Positions 1 through 6,720 of a DNA stretch of 64,000 bases are shown one piece after another; position 1 is the stretch's first letter; every line of letters begins with the position of its first letter. The stretch covers positions 1 to 64,000 of the forward strand of contig DASZAE010000032.1 in assembly GCA_035945515.1 (NCBI GenBank), written 5' to 3'. Made by a program: the position numbers and the translations under genes. The stretch is from RH2-MAG17b sp035945515 (GTDB taxonomy: Bacteria; Acidobacteriota; Terriglobia; UBA7540). The notes below the pieces were generated by a model. That model was not told the origin of the DNA and searched no databases. It saw only the letters and a program-made list of their open reading frames with translations.

Positions 1-1
1 A

Positions 2-187
2 ATCCGTGGCACGCCGACGTTTGTCATTGGCGGCGTCAAAGGAGGCTGGCTTGATGGCCTGTCGATAGCCGGGCTTCGGCCCTTCATCTTTTTGCAAAGA
101 CAGATCGAGCAGGCACTGAAAGAGTCTCAACCCCGACAGTGCATCTCGAGGGAGCGCCCAACCCGACCGCGGGACTGGGCTTCGTGA
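2..187 (+). CDS. DsbA/thioredoxin-like protein, C-terminal fragment (5' truncated)
   Basis: An open frame enters from the left edge and ends at the TGA at 185-187, giving about 61 residues. It begins RGTPTFVIGG, the cis-proline loop typical of DsbA-like thiol oxidoreductases, then LDGLS and a helix ending in a QIEQAL pattern, as at the C-terminus of thioredoxin_4-type proteins. The CXXC active site and any signal peptide would lie outside the window. The final 20 residues are Arg/Pro-rich and probably unstructured. The assignment rests on the short GTPTF motif and its position relative to the C-terminus, so the family is likely but the exact subfamily is unknown. Confidence 0.55.
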   Translation: MRGTPTFVIGGVKGGWLDGLSIAGLRPFIFLQRQIEQALKESQPRQCISRERPTRPRDWAS

Positions 188-268
188 GGGACGGGTGACA
201 CAGCAAGCCTGGTTAGATTGGAACAAAAACGGACTCGTGTCCTAAATCTACCAGGCTACTTTGGAGTT

Positions 269-475
269 TTAGTCTCTTGATCTGTGAGGCTTCGGCACTT
301 GATCTTTAGTAGGGAGCACGGAGAAGCACGCTTCAATGCATTCATTACAGATGTATGCCGTGCGGGAGGGGTTGGCTACGAGGTCCATCACCTTATTCCG
401 GGGCTTGCTGCAGAACGAGCACCTATCGTCCGTGGGGTCTTTGCCCCTTGTTTTCAGGCCGAACATGCTCACCAT
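269..475 (-). CDS. ClpX-type C4 zinc-finger small protein
   Basis: The protein carries CSFC and, 24 residues later, CNEC. This is the CxxC-n-CxxC zinc-binding domain found at the N-terminus of ClpX, with the usual flanking pattern (K/R-rich, ICNECIE). No AAA+ module follows, so this is a stand-alone ZBD protein of about 68 residues, a common small family that may bind Clp or other partners. The frame stays open upstream to 619, giving 116 aa, but the extra N-terminal residues have no family character. I prefer the ATG at 475 (or 466). Neither start has a strong ribosome binding site. Confidence 0.65.
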   Translation of the reverse strand: MVSMFGLKTRGKDPTDDRCSFCSKPRNKVMDLVANPSRTAYICNECIEACFSVLPTKDQVPKPHRSRD

Positions 476-761
476 GTTACCGCTTAATGGCAACACATTT
501 CCACAGGCTCCGCTGCGGCTGTCGATCACGATCGGACCTTTTAAAGAAACGAGCCGGATAGCTGGTGGCTCCTCGCCGAAGCGGGCCGGTGCCCGTGATT
601 CCGTTGAACCCGGACGCATTGAGGGTTATGCTGGAATGGCAGGCAAGGTTCCCCGATGCTGCCGGTTCCGGGGGAGTTTTGGGGGAGATCTACACCAAAA
701 CCGACACCCAATTGAAATTGCCCTAAATGATGTTCCCCCAAGCTCTTGAATTGAAAGACTT

Positions 762-838
762 GGGCGGTTAGCTCAGCCGGTCAGAGCGTCTGCCTTACAA
801 GCAGAAGGTCATCCGTTCGATCCGGATACCGCCCACCA
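762..838 (+). tRNA. tRNA-Val (anticodon TAC)
   Basis: A complete cloverleaf can be folded: acceptor GGGCGGT (762-768) with ACCGCCC (828-834), D arm GCTC/GAGC, anticodon stem TCTGC/GCAGA with loop CTTACAA (anticodon TAC at 796-798), T arm ATCCG-TTCGATC-CGGAT, discriminator A835 and an encoded CCA (836-838). Anticodon UAC reads GUA, valine. Confidence 0.95.
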
Positions 839-1135
839 TTGCAATGCAGCACTGAGTAACGGAAAAAATCTAAGCGAGAGGATGGCAAAGTAGGAAGTTC
901 CGCTTTTGTCTTTGTTCTTCTTCTCGGTTTTTCTCTTTGCATTCTTGCATTTCGTTTTTCGCGGCTAACAATTTTGCCCGCCAATTTGGATAGTGCGATG
1001 AGACCTTAACATTAAATTGGGCCGATTCCATTCGCCGAAAGACAAATCGAAAAACATCGCTTATAATAAACTTCAAGAAAGCAGCAACGCTTTTTTGCTT
1101 TCTGCTCGTCACTTGCCGCAGGTCACTGCTTTTAC

Positions 1136-1212
1136 GGGGACGTAGTTCAGCTGGTTAGAACGCATGCCTGTCACGCATGAGGTCGCGGGTTCGAGCCCCG
1201 TCGTCCCCGCCA
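1136..1212 (+). tRNA. tRNA-Asp (anticodon GTC)
   Basis: Acceptor GGGGACG (1136-1142) pairs with CGTCCCC (1202-1208). The anticodon stem is CATGC/GCATG with loop CTGTCAC (anticodon GTC), the T arm contains GGTTCGAGCC, the discriminator is G1209 and CCA is encoded (1210-1212). The 3' end lies 14 nt from the stop codon of an integrase gene, so this tRNA is the probable integration target of the island. Confidence 0.95.
1180..1212 (+). other. probable attachment site within the tRNA-Asp 3' end
   Basis: Tyrosine integrases of islands and ICEs commonly recombine in the T-arm/3' end of a tRNA and leave the integrase gene beside it. Here the integrase stop codon lies 14 nt beyond the tRNA CCA end. 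I did not find the matching direct repeat elsewhere in the window, so the core and the other end of the element are undefined. Confidence 0.35.
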
Positions 1213-1226
1213 GCATTTTGAATAAC

Positions 1227-2357
1227 TTACGCAGATTTGGCCTTTCCAGTAGGTACAAATTCGTACAAAGTGTGGGCCACTTCGGATGCCGCCTTCCTCT
1301 TTTCCTCTGAAATAGCCCGGGTGTAAACGTTCAGCGTTGTTTGAATATTGGCATGGCGCAGCACTTCCTTCTGGACGGCTGGCTTTGTGCCAAGGGCGTG
1401 AAGCAAGGTCGAGTACGTGTGCCTGAATGTGTGCCAACCGACATTACCCACCCCGGCTTTTGCCGCCGCCGGCTTGATGTGGTCGGTAAGCATCGACTCA
1501 GGCCAGCGTGGATTGCCGGATTCGTTGGCAAAGACGTAGTCGGCATCCGAGACGTAAACGGCTCGCTGCCTGTGAGCCAGGAGCACCTCGGCAAGGTCTG
1601 GGTCCAATGGCAAGACGCCCTCCGACGCATCAGTCTTGGTGGGATTGACCTCTCCGCGCACAAAAGCACGCCCCACCTGCACGGCGAGGTTTTGAAAGTC
1701 GAGATCGCCCCATTTCAAGGCAACGAGTTCCGACACCCGCAATCCCAAACAGGCGACGGTTATCACCATCGTCCTATAAGGTTCGGCGAGCATTTGCAAA
1801 AGGACTTTGAATTCCGCCGGCGTTAGGACGCCCGGCTTCTTCAGCCTTTTGCTCGACTGGCGCACCAAGTCGATTGGATTACGCTCAACCATCTCCCAGC
1901 GGATGGCAGCCTGGAAGAGCGTGTGCATCAGGTTACGAACGTGAGATTTGATTTGCCGCGAATGCGGGTAGGATTCGAGCCAGTCCTCTACGGCTGTCGT
2001 TTTCACATTCTGGACAAACTCGGCTTCCCACTTCGCGCGGATATGATTGTTGAACAAACCTCGGTAATTGTTCCGCGTGTTCTCGCGGCAACGCTTCGGC
2101 GCATACTCTTCCATAAACCGGTCAATGAGCGCTCCCACCGTGACCGAGTGAAAGTTTTGTTGTGGGTTTTCCGCGTTGATCGTGATACGGAGATGTTCAA
2201 CCGCTCTCTCCGCATCGGCTCGCGTTGGGTATTTCTTGACTGTTCCAATTAACACTGATTTGGGTTTTCCGTTTTCCATCCAGCGGAATTGCCAAACGTC
2301 TGGCCCTTTCTTCCGCTTTCGTGTTGTCAAATTTCCATACTGATATCGCGCCGTCAT
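1227..2357 (-). CDS. int: tyrosine recombinase/integrase
   Basis: This 376-aa protein has the tyrosine-recombinase layout: an N-terminal Arm-like region (about 1-65), a core-binding SAM-like domain (about 70-165) and a C-terminal catalytic domain. The catalytic residues are visible: Arg207 in GLRVSE, Lys241 in the beta-hairpin, His309-x-x-Arg312 in HTFRH, His335 in LRHAN and the nucleophile Tyr345 in NVYTRA. The gene is full length and intact. It lies tail-to-tail with tRNA-Asp and is 12 nt downstream of an excisionase-like gene in the same orientation, the usual integration module. It probably catalyses site-specific integration and excision at tRNA-Asp. Whether it mobilises the whole 50-kb block or only a small local island cannot be decided here. 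Confidence 0.93.
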   Translation of the reverse strand: MTARYQYGNLTTRKRKKGPDVWQFRWMENGKPKSVLIGTVKKYPTRADAERAVEHLRITINAENPQQNFHSVTVGALIDRFMEEYAPKRCRENTRNNYRGLFNNHIRAKWEAEFVQNVKTTAVEDWLESYPHSRQIKSHVRNLMHTLFQAAIRWEMVERNPIDLVRQSSKRLKKPGVLTPAEFKVLLQMLAEPYRTMVITVACLGLRVSELVALKWGDLDFQNLAVQVGRAFVRGEVNPTKTDASEGVLPLDPDLAEVLLAHRQRAVYVSDADYVFANESGNPRWPESMLTDHIKPAAAKAGVGNVGWHTFRHTYSTLLHALGTKPAVQKEVLRHANIQTTLNVYTRAISEEKRKAASEVAHTLYEFVPTGKAKSA

Positions 2358-2369
2358 GGTTTCTCCTTG

Positions 2370-2714
2370 TCAAAATGAAGTTTCCATGCGGCACGGTTGG
2401 CGTCCCGATTCTAACCTCGAATTGATCCAGGCGTCTAGCGTGCTGGCGCGATACCGCCAGAACTTGCCGACTTTCAGCGCCGGCACCTCGCCGCGCTTTG
2501 CCATCCGTTCGAGCACTTTGGGGTGAATTTTCAGAACTTCAGACGCTTCCTTGCTCGTGAGGAGCCTCTCGACTCCGTGTGGGGCGCTATGCAAATCCTC
2601 CCCCGTGTGCGGCATATCGTGCGGGGAGGTCAACCCTACGGTTGGCGGACCGCCCTGCGTTTCAGGCCGCCCCTGTTCAGGGGTGGTGAATCTTGCCATA
2701 TGAATGCTACTCAT
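2370..2714 (-). CDS. excisionase-like helix-turn-helix (HTH_17) protein
   Basis: Residues about 45-100 of this 114-aa product form a MerR/Xis-like winged HTH: LLTSKEASEVL, then a recognition-helix region, then VPALKVGKFWRYR and TLDAWI, the standard HTH_17 signature. I chose the ATG at 2714 because GGAGAG lies 6 nt upstream. The frame is open to 2783 without a better start. It sits directly upstream of the integrase in the same orientation with a 12-nt gap, so it is likely co-transcribed. It may act as the recombination directionality factor or repress the module. The N-terminal 45 residues are low-complexity and not recognised. Confidence 0.8.
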   Translation of the reverse strand: MSSIHMARFTTPEQGRPETQGGPPTVGLTSPHDMPHTGEDLHSAPHGVERLLTSKEASEVLKIHPKVLERMAKRGEVPALKVGKFWRYRASTLDAWINSRLESGRQPCRMETSF

Positions 2715-2988
2715 TGATCTCTCCGGTCCTGTTATTCTGTAGGGCATCAGGGAAATCGTCCGACCGAAAGCGATTTCTGTCAAAATTCAGGAGGTTGGGC
2801 GTGTAAGTGGCTGGAGGATTTTAACTTAGAAGCTACGGATGGCCGTCGCTGGCGAGGCATGAAGAATTTATTTGACCGAAAAGCCGTGCGCCGCTAGCCA
2901 GGTGGAGTCGGACATCCTTTGCAATGCTTCGCTGAACAGGCTTTGCCATCGGCGAAGCTTGTCGTGAGATCGTTCTTGTAGTCCATGA

Positions 2989-3168
2989 GGTGGTGGTGGT
3001 AGCTACACCCTTTACTGCGGTCGTCGACGACGGCCCGAAGCCCGACCCCTGTTTGAAACGGCTGCCCGCTGGGGCCTCGACGTTGAAGCGATCAAAACGG
3101 CCGCGAGCGAGCACTCGAAGCCTACCAGGACCAAGCAGAAACGCGGTGAAAAATCCGCGACGGAATGA
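2989..3168 (+). pseudogene. possible 3' remnant of a ParB-like protein
   Basis: A frame opening after the TGA at 2986 reads about 59 residues ending at the TGA at 3166-3168. It contains SYTLYC, then ETAARWGLDVEAIKTAA, then a Lys-rich tail. The 'A...G(L/V)DV.AI' helix and basic tail resemble the C-terminus of plasmid/phage ParB-like proteins. There is no start codon and the rest of the gene is missing, so if the resemblance is real this is a decayed fragment. Identity is weak. Confidence 0.25.
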
Positions 3169-3236
3169 ATGCGCTCGGGCAGGGCGGCACCATCGCTCTG
3201 CCCTCCACCTTTGCCAGGCCCGAGGAGGATACCGCA

Positions 3237-3462
3237 ATGACCATACTTCGAAGATCGATTAAGCGCGAACTGCCCGAACGTATCGCCCACCGCCAGATGG
3301 TAGTTGAGCTGCATCCCGGCTTTGTCCGGTTCCGAGAGAAGCATTCGCGGACCGCCTGGGATATCTCGTGGGAGAGCCATTTACTGGAAGGCTGCCGAGA
3401 TTCAGGCGCGCAGGCACAGGGCTGAGCGGACTCGCGGCTGGAAGAACTCCGCTCACCTCTAG
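3237..3462 (+). pseudogene. small mobile-element protein, broken by one frameshift
   Basis: The ATG at 3237 starts MTILRRSIKREL, continues to VVELHPGFVRFREK, and reaches SWES near 3376. From about 3376 the plausible continuation moves to the next frame: AIYWKAAEIQARRHRAER, then TRGWKNSAHL with a TAG stop at 3460-3462. Joined, the two frames give a coherent basic protein of about 74 residues, of a type I associate with phage and island leader regions. A single-base change at about 3370-3380 (real or a sequencing error) would restore it. Function unknown. Confidence 0.45.
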
Positions 3463-3506
3463 AACGGCCGCTCTAAATCCCGTTTCGACGGGCTAAGATC
3501 AGCCGC

Positions 3507-6188
3507 TCACTCGTGGCGCAGGGCCACCATGGGATCGATCCTCGCCGCCCGCCGGGCTGGAATGTAGCAAGCGAGGAGAGCAACACCTAGCAACGCCAGC
3601 GCTACAGCCGTGAAAGTCACCGGGTCGGTGGGCTTCACGCCGTAGAGCTGGCTACCAAGAAGCGGGGTGAGAACCAAGGCGACAGTGATCCCAATGCTTA
3701 CGCCGATGAGGGTCAACTTGAAACCCTGTCCAACAATATGTTTGAGCACGTCGCGCTTCTGTGCTCCGAGCGCCATACGAACTCCGATCTCGTGCGTGCG
3801 TTGCGCGACAGAGTATGCGATCAGGCCATAAAGACCCACGGCGGCCAGAAGCATAGCCAATCCTGCGAAGAGTCCCAGGAGCAGAGTGACAAACCGAGGT
3901 TGGGCCACAGACTTCCCAACCAACTCGTCAAGTGTCTTGATATTGTATCCGGTCATGTTCTTGTTTGCTGAGGCAATGACAGTCCGTAGGGCAGGAACAA
4001 CTTGCATAGGGTCGCCGCTGGTCCTGACCACCAGCGTCATTAAGCCGAGAGGACTTTGAGCTAGCGGAACGTAGCACTCAGATTCTGGACCTGAAGCGAG
4101 ACTCTGTAACTTTACATTCCCAACGACGCCCACAATCTCGCGCATCGGCTCCTTATCACCATAGCCGTTGCTGATGCCAGGTTGAATGCGGTGACCAATA
4201 GGGTTTTCACCCGGAAAGAACCGCTTTGCCAGCGTTTCATTAATTATTGCCACCGGTGGAGCGTTCAGATTGTCGTGCGCGGTGAAGTCGCGCCCGTCTC
4301 GCAGCGGTATTCCGAGAGTGCGAAAATAATTAGGTGCCACCGCCATGTAGTTCGTCACAGGCCGATTGCCTTCGGCGACCGGGCGGCCCTCGATGGCAAA
4401 CCCGGTGTTGGCATTAACTTCGCTGAACGGCAAACCAAAAATGCCGCTCGCCGAGCGGACGCCGGGCAAATCCCTGACGCGTTGAAGAATTTGGCTAAAA
4501 AAGGCGAATTGTCGAGCGTGTGAGACGTGTGGTGGAGAGTCCAGACGAACGCTCAGGACGTGGTGAGGATCGAATCCCGGATGGACGCGTTCGAGACTGA
4601 GAAAACTTCGGATTAGCAATCCGGCGGCTGTCAAGAGAACTAGGGCCATTGCCATTTCGCCCACGACCAGAACACCGTGGGTACGAGTACGACGGCGCCC
4701 CTCTGACGGCCCGCGACCGGACTCTTTAAGGGATTCCGACAACGCGAACTCGGAGCGAGAGAAAGCGGGAGCTAGGCCGAACAGGATACCCGTCAAAAGC
4801 GACACCGCAGCCGTGAAAACCAGGACGCGCCCATCGAGACCCGCTTGCGACAACCGAGGGATGTCTACCGGGATGATCCGGATCAGAACGTTCACTCCGC
4901 GCAGGCCCACCAACAATCCGATCGCTCCACCGGTCAATGAAAGCAGCACGCTTTCGGTGAGAAGCTGCCTTATTACCCGACCGCGGCTTGCGCCCAATGC
5001 TGCCCGGATCGACATTTCCCTTTGCCTTGTGGCGGCGCGCGCCAGCAGGAGGTTAGCAACGTTAGCGCAGGCGACGAGCAACAAGCAGCCGACGGCGCCC
5101 AACAGAATCAGCAGCGCCGGACGAGCGGGCCCCGCCAAGCCGTCGAGGAGCGGCATGATCCGTGCGGCGCGAGGGTGGATATTCGGGTGCTCCTTATTCA
5201 TCGTCCTGACGATCACGCGCATTTCGCCTTGCGCCTGGGCGATGCTTACCCCGGATTTGAGCCGAGCAATGACGTCCAGATAGTGTGCTCCTCGCTCGGC
5301 TGCCATACCATTGCCACCATGGGGCATGTCAACTGCGATAGTCGTCCACAGGGCGACCGGCTCGCTCTGGATCGGAAACTGAAAGCCGGACGGCGCTACG
5401 CCCACGATAGTGTAAAGACGACCATCGAGATCAATTCGGCGGCCCACGACTTGCAAGTCAGACCCGAACTCCTGCTGCCAGAAACCGTGGCTTAGAATGA
5501 CTGTATTCGTCCCGTTGGCCGACCCCGGTCGGTCGTCCTCCGGCACAAAGGACCGTCCCAGAACAGGAGCCACCCCGAGCGTCGAGAACAGGTTCGCGGA
5601 TACGACCGCTCCCGGTACGTGTTCTGGCTCACCCATTCCGGTGAGCGTAAAGTTTTCCGTTCGGAACACTGCCATCTGGCCGAAGACGTGGTTCCGGGCT
5701 CGCCAGTCGAGAACGTCAGGATAAGAGGCTTCCCGTCCTCTCATGCGAGGAATTTGCGCTGAGGTGATACTTACCAGCCGCCCGGGTTCGAAGAACGGCA
5801 ACGGTCGGAGTAGCACCGCGTTCACCGCGCTGAAAATGGCCGTATTCGCACCAATGCCCAGAGCCAGCGTAATAATGGCGACCGCAGTGAAGCCCGGATT
5901 GCGGCGTAACTGGCGCAGGCCGTATCGAAGGTCTTCGACAAGCGTTTCCAGGCTCTGTAGACTGCGCTGACTGCGATAGGTTTCCTTCGTTTGTTCAACG
6001 CCGCCAAAGCTTCGTCTGGCCGCATAGCGCGCTTCTTCAGGAGTCATACCCTGCTGGATATTCTCCGCCACGAGCATCTCGAGATGGGCTTGAATATCTT
6101 CGTTCAATTCTCTTTCGAGGCGTCCGCGGCGAAAGAGCGCCAGGAAGCGCGATGCGACTACCCGAAACGTTTCCATCTCCAACCTCAT
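3507..6188 (-). CDS. ADOP-type ABC transporter permease (MacB/FtsX duplicated)
   Basis: The 893-aa protein has an N-terminal cytoplasmic extension (about 1-80, containing RRGRLERELNEDIQAHLEM), a first transmembrane helix (TAVAIITLALGIGANTAIFS), a MacB periplasmic core domain, three helices around 350-460, then a second periplasmic core and three C-terminal helices ending in PARRAARIDPMVALRHE. This is the acidobacterial duplicated orphan permease architecture, with no ATPase gene alongside. I start it at the ATG at 6188, which overlaps the upstream padR stop (ATGA at 6185-6188). Substrate is unknown. MacB-type proteins are mechanotransmitters acting on periplasmic substrates or lipoproteins. 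Confidence 0.92.
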   Translation of the reverse strand: MRLEMETFRVVASRFLALFRRGRLERELNEDIQAHLEMLVAENIQQGMTPEEARYAARRSFGGVEQTKETYRSQRSLQSLETLVEDLRYGLRQLRRNPGFTAVAIITLALGIGANTAIFSAVNAVLLRPLPFFEPGRLVSITSAQIPRMRGREASYPDVLDWRARNHVFGQMAVFRTENFTLTGMGEPEHVPGAVVSANLFSTLGVAPVLGRSFVPEDDRPGSANGTNTVILSHGFWQQEFGSDLQVVGRRIDLDGRLYTIVGVAPSGFQFPIQSEPVALWTTIAVDMPHGGNGMAAERGAHYLDVIARLKSGVSIAQAQGEMRVIVRTMNKEHPNIHPRAARIMPLLDGLAGPARPALLILLGAVGCLLLVACANVANLLLARAATRQREMSIRAALGASRGRVIRQLLTESVLLSLTGGAIGLLVGLRGVNVLIRIIPVDIPRLSQAGLDGRVLVFTAAVSLLTGILFGLAPAFSRSEFALSESLKESGRGPSEGRRRTRTHGVLVVGEMAMALVLLTAAGLLIRSFLSLERVHPGFDPHHVLSVRLDSPPHVSHARQFAFFSQILQRVRDLPGVRSASGIFGLPFSEVNANTGFAIEGRPVAEGNRPVTNYMAVAPNYFRTLGIPLRDGRDFTAHDNLNAPPVAIINETLAKRFFPGENPIGHRIQPGISNGYGDKEPMREIVGVVGNVKLQSLASGPESECYVPLAQSPLGLMTLVVRTSGDPMQVVPALRTVIASANKNMTGYNIKTLDELVGKSVAQPRFVTLLLGLFAGLAMLLAAVGLYGLIAYSVAQRTHEIGVRMALGAQKRDVLKHIVGQGFKLTLIGVSIGITVALVLTPLLGSQLYGVKPTDPVTFTAVALALLGVALLACYIPARRAARIDPMVALRHE

Positions 6189-6520
6189 TGCGCCTCCAAC
6201 ATCCTGTAAATCACGGCGGCCATCTGTTCCCAACTGTCTTTTTCCCGCGCAAGCTGCCTCCGGCCGGATTTTGTGAGCTCATAATAGCGGGCGCGGCGGT
6301 TGCTCTCGGACCGGGCATATCGGGACTTGATGTGGCCCTTCTGCTCCAGTCGAAGGAGCGCCGGGTAAAGCGTCCCCTGGTTCAGATAAAGCAGGTTTTC
6401 TGAGACCTGCTCGATGCGGCGCGCGATGCCGAAGCCGTGCATCGGCCCCATCGTCTCAAGAGTCTTGAGCACCATCAGGTCAAGTGTGCCCTGCAAAACC
6501 GGTTGTCTTGTCTCACCCAT
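6185..6520 (-). CDS. PadR-family transcriptional regulator
   Basis: This 111-aa protein is a PadR winged helix: LQGTLDLMVLKTL, GFGIARRIEQVS, QGTLYPALLRLEQKGHI, then RRARYYELTKSGRRQL and a short C-terminal dimerisation helix. The stop overlaps the ADOP permease start by four bases (ATGA), so the two are translationally coupled. By analogy with this common pair, it probably represses its own operon in response to an unknown ligand. An AAGGAG-type ribosome binding site precedes the ATG on the minus strand. Confidence 0.93.
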   Translation of the reverse strand: MGETRQPVLQGTLDLMVLKTLETMGPMHGFGIARRIEQVSENLLYLNQGTLYPALLRLEQKGHIKSRYARSESNRRARYYELTKSGRRQLAREKDSWEQMAAVIYRMLEAQ

Positions 6521-6720
6521 CGCGCCTGCTCTCCTTGGTCAGACCTTTTGATCGCCAATAGGGCTAGCATACGCCTCGACCTCTTGACTGCCAACATGTT
6601 GTGGGATGCTCAATTCAGGGCGGCCCGGCGTCTAGCTGGTTTTCCCCCCGGCCCAGAATCCATTCCTCACTCGATTGACACTTGAACGATTCGGGGTTCC
6701 CGTTGTAAAGTCATTGCACT

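Larger units (their letters stand above)
2715..3506. other. gene-poor stretch with mobile-element remnants
   Basis: No intact gene was found. Short coding-like remnants lie at 2989-3168 and 3237-3462 (listed separately). The remainder shows no clear promoter, repeat or RNA. Confidence 0.5.

Noticed and set aside
870..1112. 80-aa minus-strand frame between the two tRNAs
   Set aside because: AT-rich, Lys-heavy low-complexity translation without a ribosome binding site or recognisable domain.
2833..3237. 134-aa minus-strand frame
   Set aside because: Arg/Trp-rich, no start signal, and it overlaps plus-strand remnants that make more sense.
6675..6708. TTGACA...TTGTAA as a promoter for the CHAT gene
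   Set aside because: The spacing is 22 nt, outside the usual 15-19, and no other -10 is convincing.
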